Of a stretch of 64,000 nt of DNA, positions 46,292 through 56,834 are shown piece by piece. Source of the DNA: an uncultured Clostridia bacterium (GTDB lineage Bacteria > Bacillota > Clostridia > Oscillospirales > Ruminococcaceae); assembly GCA_947626165.1 (NCBI GenBank), contig CANQRG010000007.1, positions 1 to 64,000 on the forward strand. Reading direction: 5' to 3'. The translations under genes and the position numbers were made by a program. The notes under the pieces were generated by a model. The model saw nothing but the letters and a program-made list of their open reading frames with translations, ran no database searches and had not been told where the DNA came from. Within the stretch, counting starts at the first letter, position 1; each line of letters begins with the position of its first letter.

Positions 46292-47716
46292 TTACTGCTG
46301 AGGTATAAACATTCCGAATAGAACTCCGTTATCCCGATTTTCTACCCAAACGTTACCCTTGTGTATATTCGCAATTTTCTTTACTATCGCAAGCCCCACT
46401 CCGTAATTCTCTGTTCCGTTCTGAGTACGGGACTTATCGACCTTGTAGAAAGCGTCCCACAAATGCTCGAGTTCAGCTTCATCAATTCTATCGCCTGTGT
46501 TGAATACCGTAATTTTAATGCCGTTATCCTCCCAGAGATAATTGATCTCAATCGTTCCGCCCTCTGGAGAATACCTTATAGCATTATCAACATAATTTGA
46601 AACCGCCTGCTGTAACAACAATAGATTTGCACAAATTTGTTTATTCTTAAAATCGTTTGTGACAAGACTTAAATTTTTATTTAAAAGCTTAATCTCAAAG
46701 CTAGTGCTTATAAAATCGTTTAATTCAGAAATTAAAAACGTATTTTTTTCAACGTCGTCATTCATACTGTTCATCTTAGATAAATTCAGCATTGACTTAA
46801 CTAAGCTATCCATCTCATCGCACTGGCTGACGATTACATCGCAATACTTCTCAGCCTTTTGCATATCACCGGCAATGCCGTATTTAAGTCCCTCAGCATA
46901 GCCCTTGACCGCCGCAATAGGAGTTTTAAGCTCGTGAGACATATCACGAATCAGTTGTTCTCTGCTGACAACGCTCTCCTTTAAGCTGTTGATGCTATCA
47001 TTCAGCTTATCGGATATTATATTTATAGAGTCTGCAAGCTCGCCTATCTCGCCCTTTTCTTTTACCTTGACCTTTTGTGTAAAATCCAGATTTGCAATAC
47101 TTCTTGCAGCAGAATTTATCTGAATAACCGAGCTCGACATTCTTCTTGCCAAGAAGAATACAAGGATAGTTCCTATAATAAACACAGTAAGTCCTATAAT
47201 AATTATCAGTTTATTTGATATACGAACATTGTCCTGAATACTTCTTAGCGAGCGTGATAAGATCAAATAGTAATTATCGTTGAGCTTTGACATAAGTACA
47301 ACTCTGCGTAGTGCATCGTCTCTGTTTCTGAAAACCTCGTAATGCTTTTTGTTGTCATTCAGCTCGTCAATATTACTGTGAAAAAATTCACTCCACCTTT
47401 TCGGTAATTTGTTTCTTTCACTATCACTGTCGATCAAGTGATTTTTAAATAGAAGCTCATCAGATGAGTTTACCACAAATATTCTTACATTTCTTCGTTC
47501 GTCCAAATTTTCCAAATAATCGTCAAAATCGCTCAAATCGCTTTTTTCAAACTGAGGGAACTCATCTTTTAAGCTGCTGCAAATCTCGCCCATTTGCTTT
47601 TTGCTTTCATATATAAAAAATCTGCTTGCAAAAAATATATCCACAACAACCAGTATAAAAATAAATCCAACCATCAGCAGACCGTAAAAAACAAACAATT
47701 TCTTTTTTATTGACAT
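46292..47716 (-). CDS. sensor histidine kinase
   Basis: 474 aa. Membrane helices at about 8-30 and 168-190 enclose an outer sensor domain of about 135 residues. HAMP (about 190-243), phosphoacceptor in MSHELKTPI (about H261), and an ATPase domain with the N box NYVDNAIRYSPEGG and GVGLAIVKKI follow. Unlike the other kinase here it has a full outer domain. Separated from its regulator by 70 bp containing the hairpin element. Confidence 0.92.
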   Translation of the reverse strand: MSIKKKLFVFYGLLMVGFIFILVVVDIFFASRFFIYESKKQMGEICSSLKDEFPQFEKSDLSDFDDYLENLDERRNVRIFVVNSSDELLFKNHLIDSDSERNKLPKRWSEFFHSNIDELNDNKKHYEVFRNRDDALRRVVLMSKLNDNYYLILSRSLRSIQDNVRISNKLIIIIGLTVFIIGTILVFFLARRMSSSVIQINSAARSIANLDFTQKVKVKEKGEIGELADSINIISDKLNDSINSLKESVVSREQLIRDMSHELKTPIAAVKGYAEGLKYGIAGDMQKAEKYCDVIVSQCDEMDSLVKSMLNLSKMNSMNDDVEKNTFLISELNDFISTSFEIKLLNKNLSLVTNDFKNKQICANLLLLQQAVSNYVDNAIRYSPEGGTIEINYLWEDNGIKITVFNTGDRIDEAELEHLWDAFYKVDKSRTQNGTENYGVGLAIVKKIANIHKGNVWVENRDNGVLFGMFIPQQ

Positions 47717-47749
47717 ATATGGCTATACTCCGTAAGGAGCATTCCTCCC
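47714..47749 (-). promoter_or_regulatory. Shine-Dalgarno/hairpin/start element, copy 5 (sensor kinase)
   Basis: On the minus strand GGGAGGA (47743-47749) adjoins ATGCTCC-TTAC-GGAGTAT (47725-47742), with eight bases (AGCCATAT) to the ATG. The cleanest copy: seven pairs (one G-T) with a tetraloop. Confidence 0.75.
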
Positions 47750-47786
47750 TTCGACGTTTTTATTTTAAAATCAAAACTGTCTATGC

Positions 47787-48452
47787 TCATTCACCTATGC
47801 TAAAGCAATAGCCTCTGCCCCTCACAGTCTGTATATAATCTGCACAAACTCCGAGCTTTGCTCTTAAAACCTTTATATGCGTATCTATCGTTCTTGAGGT
47901 ATGGCTGTTATCGCTTCCCCAAACCGCACGAAATATCTGCTCTCTGCTTTTTACGATATTCTCATTATCAGCCAGATACAGTAGAAGATTATATTCCATA
48001 TTTGTAAGCTGTATTTCCTTCTCTTTAACATAAGCCTTACAGTTAAGCTTATTGATACTCAAATCTCCCCATTTGAGAACCGAATTGTTTTTCCTTAGCT
48101 GTTTTTTCAAAAGAACATTTACCCTTGCAACAAAAACCTCATAGCTGAAGGGCTTTACAATGTAGTCGTCAGCTCCGGTCGTAAGCCCTCTCAGCTCATT
48201 TCGTTCTGACTCAAGCGCCGTGAGAATTATTATAGGAACATCGGAAAACTCCCTTATTTTTTCAAGAACCGTCCAGCCGTCATACTTAGGCATCATAACG
48301 TCAAGCACGATCAAATCTGCATGCTCCTGTTTAAAAAGGTCCAAAGCCTCTTTTCCGTCATGAGCGACTATAGTTTCGTAACCCTGATTTTGCAATATAT
48401 CGCAAATAAGCTCGCACATTACTCTTTCATCATCAGCGACTAAAATTTTCAT
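47787..48452 (-). CDS. OmpR-family response regulator
   Basis: 221 aa: receiver (about D51 in DLIVLDVMMPKYDG) and winged-helix output domain ending VRGRGYCFSI. Partner of the kinase downstream. Plain AAGGAGAG ribosome site, without the hairpin element. The regulated genes are unknown. Confidence 0.93.
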   Translation of the reverse strand: MKILVADDERVMCELICDILQNQGYETIVAHDGKEALDLFKQEHADLIVLDVMMPKYDGWTVLEKIREFSDVPIIILTALESERNELRGLTTGADDYIVKPFSYEVFVARVNVLLKKQLRKNNSVLKWGDLSINKLNCKAYVKEKEIQLTNMEYNLLLYLADNENIVKSREQIFRAVWGSDNSHTSRTIDTHIKVLRAKLGVCADYIQTVRGRGYCFSIGE

Positions 48453-48771
48453 CTGAGCCTCTCCTTAAATCAATAACACATAGCCTTTGTCCGATTGCAA
48501 ACTTTACCGAACTCTCCCTAATGTTTTTAACCTTAGTTGATCACGCCAAATTATTATTTTTCCGCATATTTCGACTTTTATTATAAGGTTTATCTATAAT
48601 TATACTTCTTTAATAAATTATCAATGTGATATTTGTGTGAAAACCCAATTAAAGCCAATCAATCTAATTGTATTAACATACTTGTTAGAAACCTAAATAT
48701 AAAGTTATATTTTTGGGTTTAATGTACAAAACAATACTATAACAAAAAAGTACAAATTTTCTGTTGATCTA

Positions 48772-48800
48772 TTGACAAATTCTGCTTATGATAATAAGAT
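48772..48800 (+). promoter_or_regulatory. promoter of ptsI
   Basis: TTGACA (48772-48777), 17 bp, TAAGAT (48795-48800). The rest of the 440-bp gap (48453-48892) is AT-rich, divergent and holds no other feature I recognise; the ptsI leader is about 85 nt. Confidence 0.65.
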
Positions 48801-48892
48801 AAAAATGATATATTATTTTTAGCAAAAGTTTGTTATAACATTTAAGTATAACTTGCATTTAGCGTTTTAAAGAAGTATAAAGGGGTGAGAAA

Positions 48893-50545
48893 ATGGAGAA
48901 ATATTCAGGCAAAAGCGTTTTCAGCGGTATTGCAATAGGCAAAATAAGGATATTTAAAAAGGGACGTCAGAAAATAAAGAATATAAAGGCTGACGATCCA
49001 AAAAAAGAAATAGCAAGATTTAACGAGGCGAAAAGTAAAGCAATAGACGCTCTGCAGGAATTGTATGAAAAAGCGCTCAAAGAGGCAGGCGAACAAAGCG
49101 CCGCAATACTTCAAATTCATCAAATAATGCTCAATGACGTAGACTACACAAATTCTGTCGAGGGTATTATAACAAATCAAAATGTAACGGCAGAGTTTGC
49201 AGTTGCGATTACAAGAGATTACTTTTTTGAGATGTTCTCTTCAATGTCTGATGAATATATGAAAGCAAGGGCAGCTGACGTCAAGGATATTTCTGAAAGA
49301 GTTATAAGAATTTTATGTAACGACCACAGCAAACCAACAGACTCGAAAGTACCTTCTATTATAATTGCCGACGATTTATCTCCGAGTGAAACCGTACAGC
49401 TTGACAAGGATCTGGTTCTGGCTTTTGTAACGATACACGGCAGCTCTAATTCTCACACGGCAATACTTGCAAAAACTATGAATATCCCGGCTATCACCTG
49501 TGTAAATATGCCTCTTGACATCTCCTTAAACGGAAGAATGGCTGTTGTTGACGGCTATAACGGTACTATTTACATTGACCCCGACAGCACATTTGTAAAG
49601 GAAATGCAGTTAAAGCAGGAAAAAGAGCTTTGCAAAAGAAAGCACCTCTTAGAGCTTAAAGGAAAAGATACAGTAACGCTAGACGGCAAAAAAATTATGC
49701 TTTACGCTAATATTGAAAACACTGTCAATTTATCTTCTGTAATAGACAATGATGCAAACGGAGTCGGTCTTTTCAGGAGCGAATTTATATATCTTGAAAA
49801 AAACAGCTTTCCGACAGAAGAAGAACAGTTTCAAATATACAAGACCGCAGCTGAGACTCTTAACGGCAAAAGGGTAGTTGTGAGAACTCTTGACATTGGG
49901 GCTGACAAACAAGCTGATTATTTTAACCTTGAAAAAGAAGAAAACCCAGCTATGGGGCTTCGAGCTATAAGAATATGCCTTACAAATCAAGAGATTTTTA
50001 GAACACAGCTTCGCGCGTTATACAGAGCGAGCGCTTTTGGTCAAATTGCAATTATGTATCCGCTAATTACATCTGTTGATGAAGTTTTGGAGATAAAGAA
50101 AATTTCAAAAGAAGTAAAAAAAGAGCTTGACGAGCAAAAAATACCATACAGTCAAAATGTTGAGGAGGGTATAATGATTGAAACGCCTGCCGCCGCTCTT
50201 ATTTCGGATAAGCTTGCCAAGGAGGTCGATTTTTTCAGTATCGGTACAAACGACTTGTCCCAATACGCAATGGCAATAGACAGGCAAAACTCAAAGACCG
50301 ACAGATTTTACGACCCTCATCATCTTGCTGTTCTCCGAATGATAAAAATAGTTGTTGACAATGCTCACAAAAACGGTATACGTGCAGGTATCTGCGGCGA
50401 ACTGGGTTCTGATTTAAGCCTCACCAAAACCTTTTTGAAAATCGGTGTTGACGAGCTTTCTGTTTCGCCGTCTATGATTTTGCCGCTGAGAGATAAAATC
50501 AGAAAAACAGACACGTCAAAGGTCAAGTTTAAATATGATTTATAG
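48893..50545 (+). CDS. ptsI: PTS enzyme I (phosphoenolpyruvate-protein phosphotransferase)
   Basis: 550 aa. It takes phosphate from PEP and passes it to HPr. The N-terminal HPr-binding helices, the phospho-histidine in SNSHTAILAK (about H188; the last residue is usually Arg), the PEP-binding barrel with GLFRSEFIYLE, GADKQADYFNLEKEENPA and GICGEL are all present. AAGGGGTGAG site. Neither HPr nor any sugar-specific EII gene is next to it, so it is a stand-alone gene. Confidence 0.93.
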   Translation: MEKYSGKSVFSGIAIGKIRIFKKGRQKIKNIKADDPKKEIARFNEAKSKAIDALQELYEKALKEAGEQSAAILQIHQIMLNDVDYTNSVEGIITNQNVTAEFAVAITRDYFFEMFSSMSDEYMKARAADVKDISERVIRILCNDHSKPTDSKVPSIIIADDLSPSETVQLDKDLVLAFVTIHGSSNSHTAILAKTMNIPAITCVNMPLDISLNGRMAVVDGYNGTIYIDPDSTFVKEMQLKQEKELCKRKHLLELKGKDTVTLDGKKIMLYANIENTVNLSSVIDNDANGVGLFRSEFIYLEKNSFPTEEEQFQIYKTAAETLNGKRVVVRTLDIGADKQADYFNLEKEENPAMGLRAIRICLTNQEIFRTQLRALYRASAFGQIAIMYPLITSVDEVLEIKKISKEVKKELDEQKIPYSQNVEEGIMIETPAAALISDKLAKEVDFFSIGTNDLSQYAMAIDRQNSKTDRFYDPHHLAVLRMIKIVVDNAHKNGIRAGICGELGSDLSLTKTFLKIGVDELSVSPSMILPLRDKIRKTDTSKVKFKYDL

Positions 50546-50571
50546 ACTATAAATGAAAATATAAATATTAA

Positions 50572-50609
50572 AGCCATACAAGCCTTAAAGGCAAGTATGG
50601 CTCTTTTAT
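50572..50609 (+). terminator. terminator of ptsI
   Basis: AGCCATAC / GTATGGCT (50572-50579, 50595-50602) with an inner GCCTT/AAGGC stem and a four-T tail; it may also stop the opposite transcript. Confidence 0.75.
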
Positions 50610-50671
50610 TGCTGATTTAAACACAGCATTTAATAAAATAATAAACTTCTGTATTACAGTTAAATCAGTTA

Positions 50672-52075
<1,404 letters not shown>

Positions 52076-52084
52076 CTAATAGAT

Positions 52085-53170
52085 TTATTTTGCAGATTTT
52101 TCTATCTGTTGTTCAAAATACCTCTTATTTGCCAGATAATTTTTATCATTCGGTTTTATCGCTCCTGCCTTTTCATTATATTCTTTGGCTCTTTGGTAAT
52201 TTCCCAGCTTATCATAGCAAACACAAAGCTGCATATACGGAATATATCCGTAACAGTCAACAGACGAAAAACCTCCATTTTGCATAGAATATTTCATTTC
52301 CGCGGCGAGCTCATACCAGAATATCGCTTCACGGTATTTTTGCTCCGCCATTTTTACATATCCTATTTCACAGCAAATTTCTGCTCGGGGACTGTCATAT
52401 ATAAAGCTTTTAAAAAGACTGCTCAGTGCATCTGTTTTCCTTCCAAGCATCATATAGCATCTTGATATATCCAAACTGGCGTTAATACTATTTTCGACCC
52501 ATTTGTCATCACAATCGAAAAATTCTTTAAACACCTTTATCGCGTCATCATACCTCTGATGAAAATAAAGCTCTCTGGCATAATAATACTTTTGTCTGGT
52601 ATCAAGAGCTTTACCGTTTGCAATAAGTCTTTCAAAAATTCTCAGATTTCTATCAGGATCGTTTACCTTTAGCTTTTTATGCATAACGGCTATATCTGAA
52701 TATTTTACATTTCCGCTCGGCGTTATAACCTCGTGAATTGCACCTTTCCACATAAAATGACGCGACCTTTTCATAAGTCTTTCTCTGTAATATGAAAACG
52801 TCGGATTCCCTTCATCATCAAATGCAACATTATACTTCATCATCACTATGTCCGTTGATAAATCAAGCGACGATTTAAGCTCAGCCAGCATTTGCTGATT
52901 TTCAAAATCAATAACGTCGTCTGCGTCGAGCCACATTATATAATCCATCTCAGCCTTTGAAAACGAATAATTTCTTGCGGCGGAAAAATCGTCTATCCAC
53001 TCAAAATCGTATACCTTATCTGTATACTTCGACGCAATTTCTTTCGTCCTGTCTTTTGACCCTGTGTCAACAACTATAATTTCATCCGCAATATTCTTAA
53101 CACAATCAAGACATCTTCCTAATACGCTTTCTTCATCCCGCACGATCATACATAAACTTATTGTCGGCAC
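52085..53170 (-). CDS. family 2 glycosyltransferase with TPR-like region
   Basis: 361 aa. GT2 catalytic fold at the N-terminus: ISLCMIVRDEESVLGRCLDC, VVDTGSKDRT, and the metal-binding IMWLDADDV. The C-terminal half (about 205-355) has TPR-like helical repeats (YYARELYFHQRYDDAIKVF, CYDKLGNYQRAKEYNEKA). This layout matches SunS-type peptide glycosyltransferases. It lies 24 bp upstream of the collagen-like gene, so protein O-glycosylation of the Gly-X-Thr repeats is the likely role. Starts at GTG behind AGGAGGG. Confidence 0.88.
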   Translation of the reverse strand: MPTISLCMIVRDEESVLGRCLDCVKNIADEIIVVDTGSKDRTKEIASKYTDKVYDFEWIDDFSAARNYSFSKAEMDYIMWLDADDVIDFENQQMLAELKSSLDLSTDIVMMKYNVAFDDEGNPTFSYYRERLMKRSRHFMWKGAIHEVITPSGNVKYSDIAVMHKKLKVNDPDRNLRIFERLIANGKALDTRQKYYYARELYFHQRYDDAIKVFKEFFDCDDKWVENSINASLDISRCYMMLGRKTDALSSLFKSFIYDSPRAEICCEIGYVKMAEQKYREAIFWYELAAEMKYSMQNGGFSSVDCYGYIPYMQLCVCYDKLGNYQRAKEYNEKAGAIKPNDKNYLANKRYFEQQIEKSAK

Positions 53171-53346
53171 TTCACAGCCCTCCTACTGTAATTTACAACA
53201 GCCCCTAAATTAATTGTATGATTTAATAAGTTTTTGTGTTACCCGAAGTTTATTTGACTTTCTCTGCTATTAAATTAAAATTTGATTGATAACATAACGT
53301 TTCCTGCAAATAATAACACTAAGAATCAGAAAAACGGAGGAATATT

Positions 53347-54642
53347 ATGAGCTCTTTATGGAATGAAAATGTGCAGTTTCCGTCTTTTCCAAGGCTTAAT
53401 GGCAAAAGAAAAACCGATGTGCTTATAATAGGCGGAGGACTGGCAGGAATACTGTGCGCATATTTTCTCAAACAAAAAGGCGTTGATTATATCCTTGCAG
53501 AGGGAGGAAAGGTCTGCTCGGGAACAACCGCAGACACCACTGCAAAAATAACCGCACAGCACGGGTTGATCTATCACAAGCTGCTTAAATCTAACGGAAA
53601 GGAGCAAGCCGCTATGTATCTTAAAGCCAACCTTACCGCTTTGCGTGAATACAACAAGCTTTGCAAAGATATTGACTGCGACTTTGAAATCAAGGATAAT
53701 TATGTCTACTCGCTTGATGATTTTCCCCTGCTTGAAAAGGAATTTTCCGCGCTATCAAAAATCGGCTATAAAGCGTATCTTGTAAAGAATGTTTCTCTGT
53801 CGTTCAAAACAGCAGGAGCGGTAAAGTTTTCAAATCAGGCGCAGTTTAACCCGCTTAAATTTGCAGCTGCCATTTGCAAAGATTTAAACATACTCGAAAA
53901 CACCTTTGTTCGTGAAATAAGAAATAACAAAGCTCTTACCGACAGCGGAGAAATCGAGGCTAAAAAAATAATTACCGCAACACATTTCCCGTTTATGAAT
54001 AAGCACGGCAGTTATTTCTTAAAAATGTATCAGCACCGCTCCTATGAAATTGCGCTGAAAAATGCACCTCAGCTTAACGGTATGTATGTTGACGAAAGCA
54101 AAAAAGGGTTATCTTTCAGAAATTACGGAGAATATCTGCTTGTTGGAGGCGGTTCTCACCGTACAGGCAAAAAGGGCGGAAACTGGGCAGAGCTTAGAAA
54201 CTTTGCCGCCAGATACTATCCAAACGCTGAAGAAAAATATCATTGGGCGGCGCAGGATTGTATGAGCTTGGACGGTATACCTTACATTGGGCATTATTCA
54301 AAGCGTATGCGAGACCTTTATGTTGCAACAGGCTTTAACAAGTGGGGAATGACGTCATCAATGGTATCTGCTATGCTTTTGAGCGATATGGTCATTGGCA
54401 AAAAACCCGACTGGGCGGAGGTTTTTAATCCGTCTAGAAGTATGCTGAAACCCCAGCTTGCATTAAATGCATTCGAGGCAACAGTAAACCTGCTTACTCC
54501 AACGACTAAACGCTGTCCGCATCTCGGCTGCGCGTTAAAGTGGAACAGCGCAGAACATTCATGGGACTGCCCTTGTCATGGCTCGCGCTTTTCTAAAGAC
54601 GGTATTTTGCTTGAAAATCCCTCAACAGGGAATCTAAAATAA
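53347..54642 (+). CDS. FAD-dependent oxidoreductase with C-terminal Rieske domain
   Basis: 431 aa. A DAO-type flavoprotein: the FAD Rossmann motif is VLIIGGGLAGILCAYFL (about 25-41), followed by SGTTADTTAKITAQHG and a C-terminal FAD contact in YVATGFNKWGMTSS. The last 50 residues form a Rieske [2Fe-2S] domain with CPHLGC and CPCHGS. Related Bacillus proteins (YhfW) are about 500 aa, so this one is short. The substrate is unknown. CGGAGGA site; monocistronic. Confidence 0.88.
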   Translation: MSSLWNENVQFPSFPRLNGKRKTDVLIIGGGLAGILCAYFLKQKGVDYILAEGGKVCSGTTADTTAKITAQHGLIYHKLLKSNGKEQAAMYLKANLTALREYNKLCKDIDCDFEIKDNYVYSLDDFPLLEKEFSALSKIGYKAYLVKNVSLSFKTAGAVKFSNQAQFNPLKFAAAICKDLNILENTFVREIRNNKALTDSGEIEAKKIITATHFPFMNKHGSYFLKMYQHRSYEIALKNAPQLNGMYVDESKKGLSFRNYGEYLLVGGGSHRTGKKGGNWAELRNFAARYYPNAEEKYHWAAQDCMSLDGIPYIGHYSKRMRDLYVATGFNKWGMTSSMVSAMLLSDMVIGKKPDWAEVFNPSRSMLKPQLALNAFEATVNLLTPTTKRCPHLGCALKWNSAEHSWDCPCHGSRFSKDGILLENPSTGNLK

Positions 54643-54658
54643 GGCTTAAAACAAAAAA

Positions 54659-54692
54659 CCATACTGACTTATACAGTCGGTATGGCTTTTTT
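54659..54692. terminator. bidirectional terminator between the Rieske gene and fabD
   Basis: CCATACTGAC / GTCGGTATGG (one G-T pair) with T runs of seven on the plus strand and six on the minus strand, between convergent genes. Confidence 0.85.
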
Positions 54693-54710
54693 TCTTATTT
54701 AAGTTCTGAA

Positions 54711-55637
54711 TTATGAATTTATCTTTTCAAGCGCTTTCTCCAGCGTTTTCATATTCTCTACATTTGCAAATTCAACGTCTGTCAGCGTTTTTCTCACAAG
54801 CCCTGTCAGCACCTTGTTAGGTCCAAGCTCAATAAACGTATCAAAGCCTGCGCTTTTCATTTTTTCAAGCTCGCTTGTAAACTTAACAGGAGATACAATA
54901 TGTTTAGCTAAAAGCTCTGGCATATCTGAAAAATCCGTCAGCTTGTCTCCTAAAACATTGCTGTAAAAATCAACCGACGGAGACTTAAACTCAACATCTT
55001 TTATTGCCTCTTTAAATTCGTCTGCGGCAGACTGCATTAGCTTTGAGTGAAAAGCCGACGCAACATTCAGCTTCATCGCTCTTGCCTTTTTCTCGGTAAA
55101 TACCTCTATAGCCTTGTCAACGGCGTCGGTATCACCTGCTATTACCGTCTGAACAGAGGAATTATAATTTACAGGTACTACATAACCGTCGATCTCGCCG
55201 CAAACCTTTTCAACCTCGTCTGCCGGCAAGCCGATAATTGCACACATAGCGCCGTCTGTACTCTCCGCCGCTTTCTGCATTGCTTCCGCTCTGGCTTTGA
55301 TCACTCTGAAACCGTCTTCCATACTCAGCATACCCGAGCAGACCATTGCCGCATATTCGCCGAGAGAATGCCCTGCAACTGCTCCGCACTCGACTCCGTT
55401 TTTTTTCATAGCCTCCAAAGCGCAAAGCGATGTTGCCATAATTGCAGGCTGTGAAACGGAGGTTTTGTTAAGCTCAGTGTCCGGACCTTCAAAAACGATT
55501 TTTGCAAGGTCATAACCTAAAATTTCTTTGGCAACTGAAAAAACCTTCTTTGCACCGTCGAAATTATCATACAGTTCCTTTGCCATTCCTACATACTGTG
55601 AACCCTGCCCGGAGAACATAAATACATTTTCAGACAT
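54711..55637 (-). CDS. fabD: malonyl-CoA:ACP transacylase
   Basis: 308 aa. It moves malonyl from CoA to acyl carrier protein. FSGQGSQYVGM starts the chain, the catalytic serine is in AGHSLGEYAAM (about S91) and the histidine in ASAFHSKLM. The start is ATG 55637, behind AAGGGG; a 13-residue extension is not supported. It is divergent from the fabH operon, with the shared control region at 55638-55799; in most Firmicutes it lies inside that operon. Confidence 0.94.
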   Translation of the reverse strand: MSENVFMFSGQGSQYVGMAKELYDNFDGAKKVFSVAKEILGYDLAKIVFEGPDTELNKTSVSQPAIMATSLCALEAMKKNGVECGAVAGHSLGEYAAMVCSGMLSMEDGFRVIKARAEAMQKAAESTDGAMCAIIGLPADEVEKVCGEIDGYVVPVNYNSSVQTVIAGDTDAVDKAIEVFTEKKARAMKLNVASAFHSKLMQSAADEFKEAIKDVEFKSPSVDFYSNVLGDKLTDFSDMPELLAKHIVSPVKFTSELEKMKSAGFDTFIELGPNKVLTGLVRKTLTDVEFANVENMKTLEKALEKINS

Positions 55638-55668
55638 AAATTTACCCCTTATCTCATTAAATAAGTAA

Positions 55669-55747
55669 TCGTACAATAGTTATTAACAATTTATTGTTGA
55701 CCTTTTTTCATAAAAATAGTATAATAAGTAACAGTCGATTGTACAAT
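55669..55747. promoter_or_regulatory. fabH operon promoter with paired operator-like palindromes
   Basis: TTGACC (55697-55702), 17 bp, TATAAT (55720-55725) drives the fabH operon. A perfect palindrome ATTGTACAAT lies at 55738-55747, just past the start point, and a one-mismatch copy ATCGTACAAT at 55669-55678, on the fabD side. Both are preceded by TAAGTAA within 12 bases. This suggests one regulator controls both directions; no FapR or FabT/FabR gene or classic FapR box was seen. Confidence 0.6.
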
Positions 55748-55799
55748 AAATTGAATTATATCACTATTTTAAATAATTTGCAAGAGAGAGGACTTCTTT

Positions 55800-56795
55800 A
55801 TGAGCGGTGTAAATATCGTCGGCGTAGGCAAATATGTTCCCGATTTGGTTGTGACAAACGATATGTTATCAGAAATTGTTGAAACCAATGACGAATGGAT
55901 CACAACAAGAACAGGAATAAAGTCAAGGCACATCACAAACGGCGAACCTACTTTTCATCTTGGCGCAATGGCCGCTAAAGAAGCTATACAAGACGCAGGC
56001 GTTGACCCAAAAGATATCGGACTGATAATCTGCACAACCATTACGAATGATTTTTCAACCCCATCTATTGCTTGCCTTATTCAAAGGGAAATAGGCGCTG
56101 TAGGTTCAATGGCTATTGACATCAACTGCGCATGCGCAGGTTTTGTGTATGCCGTTGATATGGCTAAACGATATTTAGAAACAGATAAGAACTTGAAGTT
56201 CGTTTTAGTGGTTTCGGCTGAAGAGCTTTCTAAAATTACCGATTATACCGACCGTTCAACCTGTGTTTTGTTCGGCGACGGTGCGGCGGCAGTTATTTTA
56301 GAGCTTAATAAAAGCAAAATGTTCTCAAGCTATCTCGGCGCAGACGGAACAGGTGCTGAATACCTGCTTGCGAGAAGCTATAATTCAGAAACTCCGTTCA
56401 CCACAAACTGTGAAAGGTTTGAAGATAAAATGCCTGACGGCAACAGTCACTACCTGTTCCAAAACGGCAAAGAGGTTTATAAATTTGCTACAAAGACCCT
56501 GCCTTTGGCTGTTGAAAACGCTTGCAGACAAATTGGAATAACTCCTGATGAGCTGGACGTTATCATTCCGCATCAGGCAAATGTAAGGATAATTGAGACA
56601 GCCGCTAAAAATCTCGGTATTTCTATGGACAAGTTTTATCTTAACCTCCATAATCACGGAAACACCTCCAGCGCATCTATTCCGCTTGCTTTATATGACG
56701 CTGTAAAGGATGGAAGCCTGAAAAAGGGGGATAAAGCCTGTATCGTAGGCTTTGGCGCGGGACTTACATACGGCGGAGTTGTATTTGAGTTCTAA
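55800..56795 (+). CDS. fabH: beta-ketoacyl-ACP synthase III
   Basis: 331 aa. Starts fatty-acid synthesis by condensing acetyl-CoA with malonyl-ACP. The catalytic triad is seen as NCACAGF (about C112), IPHQANVRI and NLHNHGNTSSAS. GAGAGAGGA site. First gene of a nine-gene operon. Confidence 0.95.
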   Translation: MSGVNIVGVGKYVPDLVVTNDMLSEIVETNDEWITTRTGIKSRHITNGEPTFHLGAMAAKEAIQDAGVDPKDIGLIICTTITNDFSTPSIACLIQREIGAVGSMAIDINCACAGFVYAVDMAKRYLETDKNLKFVLVVSAEELSKITDYTDRSTCVLFGDGAAAVILELNKSKMFSSYLGADGTGAEYLLARSYNSETPFTTNCERFEDKMPDGNSHYLFQNGKEVYKFATKTLPLAVENACRQIGITPDELDVIIPHQANVRIIETAAKNLGISMDKFYLNLHNHGNTSSASIPLALYDAVKDGSLKKGDKACIVGFGAGLTYGGVVFEF

Positions 56796-56834
56796 TATTG
56801 TGTTATTTATAAACTAACGGAAAAGAGGAAATTT

